The notes beneath the pieces are model-generated. The model made no database searches. It was not told the origin of the DNA and saw only the letters and a program-made list of their open reading frames with translations. This document shows, piece after piece, positions 7,507 to 15,796 of a stretch of DNA of 54,393 nucleotides (its first letter is position 1; every line of letters starts with the position of its first letter). Origin of the DNA: Emticicia sp. (lineage in GTDB: Bacteria > Bacteroidota > Bacteroidia > Cytophagales > Spirosomataceae); assembly GCA_017495105.1 (NCBI GenBank), contig JAFEIL010000234.1:1-54393 (forward strand). The letters are read 5' to 3'. Made by a program: the position numbers and the translations under genes.

Positions 7507-8178
7507 TTATCCTTCAATCGCACGATTTAGAAAGGCAATATATGGTTGCATTGCATTGAAACCCGCCAAAACAGTATCAGTAAAATTAGGTTTTAAGATT
7601 TTTTTTGAATCAATAATAGACGAAACTGTGAAGCTTTTGAGTTTGATAAGTTCAATGGCAGGATTTGTTTCATCATAGCCTTTAGGCGGCCGAATGGTTG
7701 CAGCCTCTCTATCTAGTCCATTCGGGAATATATTTTTAAAAGCTTCGGCATTCAAAATGTTTTTAAATTCATCGAAATTATAGTCGATTTCTACTCGAAT
7801 TTTTTTTAAATCATTGGGTTCTGGCATCCAAATTCCACCCGCCAGAAAACACTGATTCGGGTCAATTTGCAAATAATAACCAGCCGAATGGGCTTTTTTG
7901 CCACCTTTACTAAACGAAGCACCAAAATTAGTTTTGTAAGGGTCTTTATTTTTAGAAAAACGCACATCACGATTGATTCTGAATGTACAGTTTTTTACCT
8001 CAAGTTGGGCCTCTTCGATATCTCTATCAAATTTTTCGATGCTTTTAATGAGTTCTTGTACAACTTCGGCAAAATTTTTCTTAGCTGTTTCGTAAGTTTT
8101 GCGGTTGGTATCGAACCACGGTTTATTATTGTTTTCTTTGAGTGCTGAAAGAAATTGTAATGTTTGTATCTGAATCAT
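7507..8178 (-). CDS. DUF2461 family protein
   Basis: 223-residue cytoplasmic protein. Family signatures: LKENNNKPWFDTNRKTYE at the N-terminus, FRINRDVRFSKNKDPYKTNF in the middle, and YYLQIDPNQCFLAGGIWMPE. DUF2461 proteins are widespread in Bacteroidota and their function is not established. It is monocistronic, with 134 bp before the pirin start downstream. Confidence 0.85.
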   Translation of the reverse strand: MIQIQTLQFLSALKENNNKPWFDTNRKTYETAKKNFAEVVQELIKSIEKFDRDIEEAQLEVKNCTFRINRDVRFSKNKDPYKTNFGASFSKGGKKAHSAGYYLQIDPNQCFLAGGIWMPEPNDLKKIRVEIDYNFDEFKNILNAEAFKNIFPNGLDREAATIRPPKGYDETNPAIELIKLKSFTVSSIIDSKKILKPNFTDTVLAGFNAMQPYIAFLNRAIEG

Positions 8179-8306
8179 AATTTTGATTTGACAGGAGTTA
8201 TTTTTATAAAACTAACAAGTCGAAACTGCTAAAAGTTTAAGAAATATTGAGTGGTTTTTATTAAACTTATGAGCTTAGCGATTCAAAATTTATTCTCATT
8301 CTGTTG

Positions 8307-8331
8307 GCAAGTTAAAAACCTGTCCTACAAT
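8307..8331. repeat. Degenerate copy of the ACCTGTCC palindrome
   Basis: GGCAAGTTAAAAACCTGTCC followed by TACAA resembles the GACAGGTT/AACCTGTC element seen at 23734 and 27775, with the left arm mutated. It lies in the 260-bp gap between 8179 and 8438, in which nothing else was recognised. Confidence 0.45.
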
Positions 8332-8438
8332 TAAACTTCATTTCATGATTTTTGCTCTTTTCCAAAAGCTATAAAATTGTTGAGCGAAAGGAGTTTTTGA
8401 AAATATTTTTGCAATCATAACTAACCCAATTTAAATAA

Positions 8439-9305
8439 TTATTGAGTATTGTTTTTTCCAATTTGGTAGCTAATCGCCAGATGATTGGAAAAACCAAGAG
8501 CCGAGTGACTACTAAGGGCATAGTCGAAAATAAACTGCTTAGACTGAAAGCCAAATCCAAAATGTGCATGATTTAGTTTTGAGGTCAGTCCAGTACGGAG
8601 ATAAAAATTCTTGACAATTTGATACTCAATACCAGCCTTGATGAGCGTTGGTAGTTCTATGTTTTTTTCTGCTTCGGCCACCAATAAAATCTGTTTTGTT
8701 GGTGTAAAAGAAATCCCCAAACGCAAGATTGTTGGGATATGTTGCGACGCAAACAGTTTTGCACCAGTTAGATTGTAGGCATGAAAGCCAAACTGTATTT
8801 TGGGACTAAATTTAGTCATTACGCCGAACTCGGTCAGCAAAGTATTTTTCGAAGTAAAATTTTCGATAGCTGCTTGAAAATAACTTACTTTTAGTCCTAA
8901 TGAAACCAGATTTGTGCTTTTTCCAAAAGCCAAGCCAAGTTTCTGTTCATTGTAAAGTTTATCACCAAAACGCTCTATACCAAGTCCGATATTTGCAAAT
9001 TTTGTATTGTAATTGCTTGATAATGAGAGCGTTTGCAGACCTGAAATATTATAGTGTGAATGATATGAAGTACTTACGAAGTTTTCTTTTAGAAAGCCCA
9101 AACCAGCAGGATTATTGAATACAGAGTTGCGGTCGGCCAAGGCTGCGGTAGCGTTGCCAATTCCCCAACTTTTTGCTCCGATAGGAAACGGTTCTCTTGA
9201 TGCTAAAATCAAATTGGTTTTCAATAGAAAAATCATTCCGCAGAAAACGAGTGTTTTCCACTTTTCGATAAGTTTTTGATAATAAACAGCAATTGATTTT
9301 AACAT
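8439..9305 (-). CDS. Outer-membrane beta-barrel protein, PorV/UPF0164-like
   Basis: 288 residues. The N-terminus is basic and hydrophobic (KTLVFCGMIFLLKTNLILAS), consistent with an export signal. The mature start PIGAKSWGIGNATAALADRN then SVFNNPAGLGF is the hallmark of FadL/PorV-like barrels of Bacteroidota. Alternating hydrophobic strands continue to the C-terminus. Type IX secretion PorV and PorQ share this fold, but this protein is shorter and not clearly either one. The real start could be slightly downstream. A terminator upstream separates it from the next gene. Confidence 0.72.
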   Translation of the reverse strand: MLKSIAVYYQKLIEKWKTLVFCGMIFLLKTNLILASREPFPIGAKSWGIGNATAALADRNSVFNNPAGLGFLKENFVSTSYHSHYNISGLQTLSLSSNYNTKFANIGLGIERFGDKLYNEQKLGLAFGKSTNLVSLGLKVSYFQAAIENFTSKNTLLTEFGVMTKFSPKIQFGFHAYNLTGAKLFASQHIPTILRLGISFTPTKQILLVAEAEKNIELPTLIKAGIEYQIVKNFYLRTGLTSKLNHAHFGFGFQSKQFIFDYALSSHSALGFSNHLAISYQIGKNNTQ

Positions 9306-9356
9306 TTCTCTAAATTTTGGGCAAAATAGAGAAATCTCAAGAATTTGACAAATAAA

Positions 9357-9388
9357 AAAGCCAAAGGGTACGTTCCTTCGACTTTCTT
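9357..9388 (-). terminator. Terminator after the Pro-rich-linker protein gene
   Basis: On the minus strand AAAGTCGAAGG and CCTTTGGCTTT pair (9 of 11) and are followed by a T-rich run. It lies 31 bp past the stop of the gene at 9419-10678. Confidence 0.6.
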
Positions 9389-9418
9389 TTTATTATTTTA
9401 GTTAAAACAGTGGATTGT

Positions 9419-10678
9419 TTAATTAAATCTACGTTTTACAATATCAATAAATTCTTCGGCTTCTGCTCCGGTAATATCCCACATATAGCGAGGAACATAT
9501 TTTTTCAAAATCAATTCTTTGGCTTCGCTAAAATCTTTGCAAAGTTCGAGTTCTTCGAGTGCGTGTGAGAAAGCTTGAATATTTCCACCAAAAAGATTAT
9601 TGGTAAACAAAAATCGTTGATTCAAAGAAATTGCACCCGTAATTCCTTCGATTCGAGAATTTTGGTGATAATCCAGCACCGATTTGCTTGATTTAGCTTG
9701 ATCATTCACTGATTTTTTATCGCTAGCCAATTTTTCATTGAGTCTAATTTCTTCAGCTTCTTTTGGTACTAATCTTTCCACAGTAGCTTCATTTATCCTT
9801 GGGGCAAGTGATTCTACTTTTTGCTCGTAAATTGGCGTTGGCTCTGGTCTTTGCATGACAGCAGGAGCAACTTCTACAGGTTTTTCTACAAAAACAGCTG
9901 CAGGCTCAATTTGACGCTCAACAACAGGAGGAGGTGTTTCGATAATCCTTTCTACTATTGGATTTTGCTGGAGGTATGTTTGTGGTATTTCTACACTTGG
10001 CTGAGGTGTTGGAATTGCAAAATCAAAGAATGATATATTTGTATCAATTACTTTTGGTGTTTCTTTGCTTGAAACTAATTCTTCTGGCATCGGTATAATT
10101 TCGGCAAACTGGGCTAAATATTTATCTGGATTTTCGACCGATAGTGGTGTTTCTTCGAGCCAAGTCATTGCTTGATTGGCAAATACAAATTCGTGACCGT
10201 TAAGTTTTTCGGCTATTTGGGGCAAAATATTTTTGTTAATCAGAATATATTTGGTGAGCGGACGGATATTTTCTTGACTAAACTTGAAATTTGGCAAATC
10301 ACGCATCAATTCTTTGTAGAATGTTTGCGGTTCGAGAATAAGTACTAACGTTTCGCCAACCGAATCGACTAAAAGAGGCTCAAAATGCTCTCTTTTTATA
10401 GAAATATGTTGAGAAACGGTATTCATAAAAGATTTGAGGGCTTGCTGAACTTCCGGAGCATTAAAATCAAAATATGGACTACGAAGACGTTGGTTATCGG
10501 CTTGCCACTTATCGAATAAAGCCTTGATAGTAAGCATATTCACTTGCTGTAGACTCGTTAAGCTAAGTACCTGCTTCCCCGTTATACTGCTGTTTTCGGC
10601 AAAAAATTCATTACATACCTTAGCGGCAAAAGCCTTACTGTATCTCTCGACAGCGGACAAATTCAATTTGTTCGACAT
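9419..10678 (-). CDS. Conserved Bacteroidota protein with Pro/Glu/Val-rich linker
   Basis: 419 residues, no signal peptide or membrane segment, so probably cytoplasmic. Three parts are visible: a largely helical N-terminal domain (1 to about 205), a long linker rich in Pro, Val and Glu (about 215-310) with repeated PVVERQIEPAAVFVEKPVEV-like phrases, and a compact C-terminal domain (about 345-419, ISLNQRFLFTNNLFGGNIQA then FSHALEELELCKDF) that I recognise as conserved in hypothetical proteins of the phylum. The function is unknown. It is transcribed divergently from thymidine kinase, with a -7 box at 10749-10756. Confidence 0.75.
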   Translation of the reverse strand: MSNKLNLSAVERYSKAFAAKVCNEFFAENSSITGKQVLSLTSLQQVNMLTIKALFDKWQADNQRLRSPYFDFNAPEVQQALKSFMNTVSQHISIKREHFEPLLVDSVGETLVLILEPQTFYKELMRDLPNFKFSQENIRPLTKYILINKNILPQIAEKLNGHEFVFANQAMTWLEETPLSVENPDKYLAQFAEIIPMPEELVSSKETPKVIDTNISFFDFAIPTPQPSVEIPQTYLQQNPIVERIIETPPPVVERQIEPAAVFVEKPVEVAPAVMQRPEPTPIYEQKVESLAPRINEATVERLVPKEAEEIRLNEKLASDKKSVNDQAKSSKSVLDYHQNSRIEGITGAISLNQRFLFTNNLFGGNIQAFSHALEELELCKDFSEAKELILKKYVPRYMWDITGAEAEEFIDIVKRRFN

Positions 10679-10748
10679 TAGTAAATTCGTTTTTTTTGTG
10701 TTTTATTAGTGGTTGGCTATAGTTTTAGCTAAAAAAGCTAATTGACAA

Positions 10749-10756
10749 CAAAATTA
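10749..10756 (-). promoter_or_regulatory. -7 box for the Pro-rich-linker protein gene
   Basis: On the minus strand TAATTTTG fits TANNTTTG, 71 bp before the ATG at 10678. The same 127-bp gap must also hold the thymidine kinase promoter; CAACTTTG at 10760-10767 is one mismatch from consensus. Confidence 0.35.
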
Positions 10757-10805
10757 ACGCAACTTTGTTGCCAGTTTTTACAAGAACGAAAAAAATAATT
10801 AAATA

Positions 10806-11381
10806 ATGTTTATTGAACCAAAAAGAGGGCGAATCCACGAACAAAGAACTGGCTGGATAGAAGTGGTTTGCGGCTCAATGTTTTCAGGGAAAACTGAAGA
10901 GTTGATTCGCCGACTAAATCGTGCAAAAATAGCGAAACAAAAGGTTGAAATCTTTAAACCCGCTATTGATGTGCGTTATCATGAAGTTGACATTGTATCG
11001 CATAATCAAACGGCGATTCGTTCAACACCAGTACATTCATCAGAGGAGATTTTATTAATGACCTATGACTGCGAAGTTGTTGGCATTGACGAAGCTCAAT
11101 TTTTTGATGCAGGAATTGTGGACGTAGTTAATAAATTGGCTGAAAATGGTAAGCGAGTTATCATTGCTGGTTTGGATATGGATTCGCGTGGAATTCCGTT
11201 TGGTCCAATGCCAAATTTAATGTCGATAGCCGAATATGTGACCAAAGTGCACGCTATTTGTGTAGTATGTGGCGATATTGCAAATTATTCTTACCGAAAA
11301 GTACCTAATGAACAACAAGTAATGCTCGGAGAATCAGATTCATATGAAGCAAGATGTAGGAAATGTTTTCATGCTGGATAA
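10806..11381 (+). CDS. tdk: Thymidine kinase
   Basis: Phosphorylates thymidine to dTMP in nucleoside salvage. It is a type II enzyme of 191 residues. Walker A is [10 protein letters not shown] (23-32), the Mg-binding and catalytic segment is DEAQFF (95-100; Glu96 is the expected base), and the lasso-domain zinc ligands are Cys152, Cys155, Cys184 and Cys187. The lid and substrate region [20 protein letters not shown] is intact. ATG 10806 follows an A-rich leader. It converges with xylulokinase across a hairpin. Confidence 0.95.
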   Translation: MFIEPKRGRIHEQRTGWIEVVCGSMFSGKTEELIRRLNRAKIAKQKVEIFKPAIDVRYHEVDIVSHNQTAIRSTPVHSSEEILLMTYDCEVVGIDEAQFFDAGIVDVVNKLAENGKRVIIAGLDMDSRGIPFGPMPNLMSIAEYVTKVHAICVVCGDIANYSYRKVPNEQQVMLGESDSYEARCRKCFHAG

Positions 11382-11385
11382 CACA

Positions 11386-11420
11386 AACTGTGGCTCACTT
11401 TTAAGTGTGCCACAGTTGCT
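11386..11420. terminator. Bidirectional hairpin between tdk and xylB
   Basis: AACTGTGGC and GCCACAGTT enclose an inner CAC/GTG stem and a TTTTAA loop. It lies in the 45-bp gap between convergent genes. Only short T-runs are present. Confidence 0.55.
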
Positions 11421-11426
11421 CGAAAA

Positions 11427-12908
11427 TTATTTCTCCAAAACTGCCTTCCAACTCTCATAAACTTCCTGATATTCAGCTACTTGTGAAGTATTTGGTTCGA
11501 TTACTTTCAACTTAGTAAGTTTACTCATGGCTTCTTTTGGTGAGCTATAAATTCCTATACCAAAACCTGCACCAAGGGCCGCACCTTTTGCTCCGTCGGT
11601 GTCGTACAACTCAACAGGCGTATTTGTTACATTTACCAAAGAATTACTAAATATATCGCTTAAAAACATATTGGCGTTTCCTGCACGAATAACTTTCGGA
11701 ATTACTCCATTGGCTTGCATAAGTTCAAAACCATAATGCAACGAAAATGCAATCCCTTCTTGTGCTGCACGGAAAATATGGTTTCTTGAATGAATATTAA
11801 AGTTTAGATTTTGAAATGAAGCTCCCAAAATACGATTATTCAATAGACGTTCGGCACCGTTGCCGAAAGGCATCACTAGAAGGCCATTACTGCCAATTGG
11901 AGCTTGGGCAGCCAATTGATTCATTTCTACATAATTCAAATTGTTTCCGAAGTTTTCTTTTACCCAACGGTTCAGAATGCCAGTTCCGTTGATACAAAGT
12001 AAAATCCCGATACGAGTAGTATCTTCGGTTAGTTGATGGTTGACGTGAGCAAACGAATTGATACGAGATTGTGGGTCATACGAAACTTGGTCGCTTACGG
12101 CATAAACCACGCCCGAAGTTCCAGCAGTTGCTGCAATTTCACCAGGTTCTAAAACATCCAATGAAAGTGCGTTATTTGGTTGGTCTCCTGCTTTGTAAGT
12201 TACTGGAATTCCTGCTTTTAGTCCTAAATGTTGAGCAATTTCGCTCGTTATTTCGCCGTGATTACTGAAAACTGGCTTTATTTCTGGAATCAAATCATCA
12301 TCAAAACCGTAATAATCCATCACATCAACCGAAACTTCATTGGCTTGGAAATCCCAGAAAATACCTTCCGAAAGTCCAGAATTTGAAGTTGTGATGGCAT
12401 CGGTAAGCATCATGGCAATATAATCTCCTGGCAACATGATTTTGTCGCATTGCTCAAAAATATGTGGCTCGTTTGCTTTTACCCAAGCGAGTTTTGAGGC
12501 GGTGAAATTTCCAGGTGAATTGAGCAAATGATTCAAACAAACATCTTCGCCAATATCAGAAAAAGCTTTTGCACCAATCTCAACGGCACGGCTATCGCAC
12601 CAAATGATTGATGGACGCAACACTTTTTTATTTTTATCGACCATCACCAATCCATGCATTTGGTAGGCAATACCAATCGCACCAATATTTTGTGGGTCAA
12701 AAACTTTTGAGGCGTTTACACGTTTGATTGCATCTATTGTGTTTGCCCACCACATTTCGGGGTCTTGTTCGGCCCAACCTGCTTGTGGAGACGAGATGCT
12801 CGCCTCAACGTCAGGGTATTGTGCCGAAGCGATAACTTGTTGTGTATCAGCGTCTACAACAGATGCTTTAATAGATGATGTGCCAATGTCTATGCCTAGT
12901 AATAACAT
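11427..12908 (-). CDS. xylB: Xylulokinase (FGGY family)
   Basis: ATP-dependent phosphorylation of D-xylulose to xylulose 5-phosphate. It is 493 residues long, as usual. The N-terminal phosphate motif is LLLGIDIGTSSIKASVVD, substrate contacts are in YQMHGLV (82-88), and the catalytic Asp is probably Asp242 in AGDQPNNALSLD. The C-terminal signature GAALGAGFGIGIY is present. A strong Bacteroidota promoter lies just upstream. No xylose isomerase gene (xylA) or transporter gene is in the window next to it, so the link to xylose use is by family only. Confidence 0.92.
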   Translation of the reverse strand: MLLLGIDIGTSSIKASVVDADTQQVIASAQYPDVEASISSPQAGWAEQDPEMWWANTIDAIKRVNASKVFDPQNIGAIGIAYQMHGLVMVDKNKKVLRPSIIWCDSRAVEIGAKAFSDIGEDVCLNHLLNSPGNFTASKLAWVKANEPHIFEQCDKIMLPGDYIAMMLTDAITTSNSGLSEGIFWDFQANEVSVDVMDYYGFDDDLIPEIKPVFSNHGEITSEIAQHLGLKAGIPVTYKAGDQPNNALSLDVLEPGEIAATAGTSGVVYAVSDQVSYDPQSRINSFAHVNHQLTEDTTRIGILLCINGTGILNRWVKENFGNNLNYVEMNQLAAQAPIGSNGLLVMPFGNGAERLLNNRILGASFQNLNFNIHSRNHIFRAAQEGIAFSLHYGFELMQANGVIPKVIRAGNANMFLSDIFSNSLVNVTNTPVELYDTDGAKGAALGAGFGIGIYSSPKEAMSKLTKLKVIEPNTSQVAEYQEVYESWKAVLEK

Positions 12909-12927
12909 GATGAAGGGTTTTAAATGT

Positions 12928-12958
12928 CAAAGTTACAATTATTTTTTATTGGTACAAA
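12928..12958 (-). promoter_or_regulatory. Bacteroidota promoter of xylB
   Basis: Read on the minus strand: TTTG (12955-12958), a 19-bp spacer, then TAACTTTG (12928-12935). This is an exact fit to the TTTG-N19-TANNTTTG promoter. The leader to the ATG at 12908 would be about 14 bp. Confidence 0.7.
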
Positions 12959-13022
12959 ATTGAGGGTTTTTCTGTTAATGAGCGAAGTTCAAAGGCAATG
13001 AAAAATATTTTATTGGTTAATA

Positions 13023-13066
13023 AACTTCTTCGCCTGGTTCGAATATGCTCATTAATCGAAGAAGTT
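13023..13066. repeat. Inverted repeat in the rqcH leader
   Basis: AACTTCTTCG (13023-13032) and CGAAGAAGTT (13057-13066) are exact complements separated by 24 bases. In addition TTAATGAGC at about 12975 is complemented by GCTCATTAA at about 13048. The two pairings overlap, so alternative folds are possible. Confidence 0.55.
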
Positions 13067-13117
13067 GGTTCTTCCCCACAAAATACCGTAATTTGTATTC
13101 AATTTTAAGAAGAACTC

Positions 13118-14674
13118 GTGCAGAATAATTATTACTTCCTTCGTCAGCTTACCAAGCAAATCGAAACTAAGATTGTGGGTTTGAAATTGATGGAATGTTT
13201 TAGTCAAGAAAAAGATGAATTAGTGTTTGGTTTTGCGGCCGCTCGTGGCAAAAACCGAAACTACAAAGAGTTTTATATCAAAGCCGTAATTTTGCCCGAT
13301 TTCGCTTCTTTGTATTTTACCGACAAATTTGAGCGAGCCAGACGCAATAGCGTTGACTTATTTGAGCAGTTGATGGATTTGGAGGTTACTGGCGTTCGTC
13401 AGTATCTAAACGAACGTTGTTTTTCGATTGATTTTGAGCAAGACTTTTCGATTGTTTTTAAAATGTATGGAACTCGCTCGAACCTTATTTTGTGCCATAA
13501 TCAGGAAGTAATCGAGCTTTTTCATAGCCGAATTGTTAGCGATAAAAATTTGATAGTTAGTCAATTAGATAGAAAAATAAATCAATCTTACGAGTGTTTT
13601 TTGAGTGAAAAACAAGATTTTAGAAAGTTGTTTCCCACATTCGGAAAGGTGGTAAATGCTCAGTTAGAAGTTGGAAAAAGTACTTGGGAAGAAATTCAGA
13701 AAATAGTTGAGCAGCTCGATAATCCTCGTTATTATTTGGTGCGTTGGGAGCATCAATTGCATCTATCTTTATTGCCACTTGGCGAAATTATCCAAGAATT
13801 TGAGCAACCAATTGAGGCCATGAACGCCTTTTATATTGCTTATAATAAGGTTAATACGCTCGATGATGAAAAGGTAGAGGTATTGCGAAAATTAACAAAA
13901 GAAAAAAAACAAACCGAAGCTTATCTACAAAATTCGTATCAACGCATGGAATCGATTGATTCGGATGTGAAAAATGAAGAGATTGGGCATATTTTGATGG
14001 CAAATTTGCACCAAATCGAAGAGCGAACCGAACGAGCAGAGTTATTTGATTTTTATCGAAATCAAAACATCATCATCAAACTTCGGGCAGACCTTTCGCC
14101 ACAAAAGAATGCCGAAAATTTTTACCGAAAATCAAAAAACGAAAAAATTGAACTCGAAAAATTGATGGAAAATATCGAAAATAGAGAACAATTATTAACG
14201 GTTATTAATAATTATATTGAGAATATCGAAGCCGCCGAAAATCTGAAAATATTACGTAGCTATTTGAAAGTCAATGGTTTATCTCCAAATACGAAACTTA
14301 AAATTCAATCTTATAGAGAATTATTTAAGCGTTTTGAGGTTGAGGGATTCGAGATTTTGGTCGGTAAAAATTCAAAAAACAATGATTTGCTTACACAGCA
14401 ATACGCCTATAAAGAAGACCTTTGGCTGCACGCCCGTGATGCAACAGGTTCGCATGTGGTGTTGAAATATCGAGCAGGTAAAAAATTTCCGAATTCGGTC
14501 ATTGAAACGGCGGCTTCTTTGGCAGCATATTTTTCTAAAAGAAGAAATGAAACGTTGGCTCCTGTAATTGTAACTCCTAAAAAATTTGTAAGAAAACCCA
14601 AAGGCTCTGCCGACGGACAAGTTATCGTAGAAAAAGAAGAAGTGGTTATGGTAGAACCGAAGCTGATTCAATGA
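13118..14674 (+). CDS. rqcH: NFACT-family ribosome quality-control protein (RqcH/Rqc2 homologue)
   Basis: RqcH binds stalled 50S subunits carrying peptidyl-tRNA and adds C-terminal alanine tails that mark the chain for degradation. It is 518 residues long: NFACT-N at about 1-250, a long coiled-coil region (about 275-395), then the NFACT-R (DUF814) domain with EDLWLHARDATGSHVVLKY (about 434-452). The Asp-Arg pair required for tRNA binding in Bacillus RqcH appears here as Glu99-Arg100 (YLNERCFSI). The start is GTG at 13118, with no in-frame ATG that keeps the conserved FLRQLTKQIE start. A structured leader lies upstream. Confidence 0.87.
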   Translation: MQNNYYFLRQLTKQIETKIVGLKLMECFSQEKDELVFGFAAARGKNRNYKEFYIKAVILPDFASLYFTDKFERARRNSVDLFEQLMDLEVTGVRQYLNERCFSIDFEQDFSIVFKMYGTRSNLILCHNQEVIELFHSRIVSDKNLIVSQLDRKINQSYECFLSEKQDFRKLFPTFGKVVNAQLEVGKSTWEEIQKIVEQLDNPRYYLVRWEHQLHLSLLPLGEIIQEFEQPIEAMNAFYIAYNKVNTLDDEKVEVLRKLTKEKKQTEAYLQNSYQRMESIDSDVKNEEIGHILMANLHQIEERTERAELFDFYRNQNIIIKLRADLSPQKNAENFYRKSKNEKIELEKLMENIENREQLLTVINNYIENIEAAENLKILRSYLKVNGLSPNTKLKIQSYRELFKRFEVEGFEILVGKNSKNNDLLTQQYAYKEDLWLHARDATGSHVVLKYRAGKKFPNSVIETAASLAAYFSKRRNETLAPVIVTPKKFVRKPKGSADGQVIVEKEEVVMVEPKLIQ

Positions 14675-14691
14675 GTGCAATAGTGGAACTG

Positions 14692-14721
14692 AATGATAGA
14701 ATGTTTTTTTATCCTATCATT
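14692..14721. terminator. Hairpin after rqcH
   Basis: AATGATAG and CTATCATT flank a T-rich 14-base loop, 18 bp past the rqcH stop. There is no T-tract after the stem, so it may be a weak or non-intrinsic terminator. Confidence 0.4.
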
Positions 14722-14767
14722 AAAAATTAAGTACTTTCCAGCCTTTTTATAACAAAATTAATAAATT

Positions 14768-15052
14768 ATGTCAAACAACGATATTTTAAAAAAACTCCGT
14801 GTTGCTTTGCAGCTACGTGACGACCAAATAGTAGAGGTTTTGAAACTAGCCAATTTTAATGCCTCGAAAGCCGAAATCGGTGCTTTTTTTAGAGATAAAG
14901 AACACCCCAATTTTAAACCTTGTGGCGACCAAATCTTGAGAAATTTTCTTGATGGACTAATTATACATTTACGTGGGCCAAAAGAAGATAAAAAGCCGTC
15001 AATTGTTAAAAGCAAAATTTTGGCTCAAGACCCAAAAACGCCCACCAAATAG
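14768..15052 (+). CDS. DUF1456 (YehS-like) protein, single-repeat form
   Basis: 94 residues. The motif NNDILKKLRVALQLRDDQIV, then AEIGAFFRDKEHPNF and LRNFLDGLIIHLRGP, is one copy of the YehS/DUF1456 repeat; the Gammaproteobacterial protein has two copies and is about 150 residues long. The tail is basic (about 75-94). The function is unknown. ATG 14768 is preceded by an A-rich leader. Confidence 0.85.
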   Translation: MSNNDILKKLRVALQLRDDQIVEVLKLANFNASKAEIGAFFRDKEHPNFKPCGDQILRNFLDGLIIHLRGPKEDKKPSIVKSKILAQDPKTPTK

Positions 15053-15128
15053 GAGTGTTGGCGGGCGTCTGTCAAAAAGACAGATTATTTACTTTTGGAG
15101 TTTTTCTTCATTAAACCTTTGCCATACT

Positions 15129-15776
15129 ATGAGATTATTGTCGCAAAAAATCTTCATGGGCATTGTCTGCCTATGTGTTTTGGCCTGTGAGCCAATTTCA
15201 AAGCAAACTGCTTTTCCGAAAAACATTGTAGTTGTACAACAAGATACGGTGGTGGTAAAAGTTGATTCAGTAAAAATAATAACCGTACAAGATTCGATAA
15301 AGAAAAACAGCGAAGGTGTACAGATTTTTGAGTTTTACGATATCACTTCACCCGATGTTTCAATCAATTTTCCTTCACACAGTATTGTATCGATTCCTGT
15401 TAATATTGTCGGAAAAGATGTTGGTGTGGCGAATAGTTTTTGTGAATATTGGCTATATACCAAAGATGGAAAGTTGGTTTGTTATTGTAAAAATACAGTC
15501 AGTGGTCTGCATCCTGTTTATGCCAATAGTTTCAATCATAATAACCATTTATCGGAGTTTACTAAGAAAATCGCTTACGGAGACTATCGTTTGGTGTATA
15601 AAAACATCTCAAAAGTGCCTGTAAGACAAAATTTGACTTTTGGAACAATTATCAGTGAGAGTAAAGACCAAATCGACGTAAAAGTCGATACTGGCGAAAC
15701 TCGTGAGTATTGGATAAAGATATATCCATCAACGAGCGATTTCAAGATGAATAATAATAATAAAGAAAAATTATAG
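15129..15776 (+). CDS. Predicted lipoprotein of unknown function
   Basis: 215 residues from ATG 15129. A signal peptide runs to a lipobox VLAC with Cys20, so the mature protein is probably lipid-anchored in the envelope. The body has no recognised domain; a segment around HSIVSIPVNIVGKDVGVANS looks like an all-beta fold. The same frame is open back to 14973, but that stretch overlaps the DUF1456 gene in another frame and is rejected. The DUF1456 stop is 76 bp upstream; the RluF-like gene starts 20 bp downstream, so these may be co-transcribed. Confidence 0.75.
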   Translation: MRLLSQKIFMGIVCLCVLACEPISKQTAFPKNIVVVQQDTVVVKVDSVKIITVQDSIKKNSEGVQIFEFYDITSPDVSINFPSHSIVSIPVNIVGKDVGVANSFCEYWLYTKDGKLVCYCKNTVSGLHPVYANSFNHNNHLSEFTKKIAYGDYRLVYKNISKVPVRQNLTFGTIISESKDQIDVKVDTGETREYWIKIYPSTSDFKMNNNNKEKL

Positions 15777-15796
15777 TTGACTGTTGACTAAAAAAA

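Noticed and set aside
13023-13066. tRNA gene (GGTTCGAAT resembles a T-loop)
   Set aside because: No acceptor stem, D-arm or anticodon arm can be drawn around it.
14973-15128. Upstream extension of the lipoprotein ORF
   Set aside because: It overlaps the DUF1456 gene out of frame and would bury the signal peptide and lipobox in the interior of the protein.
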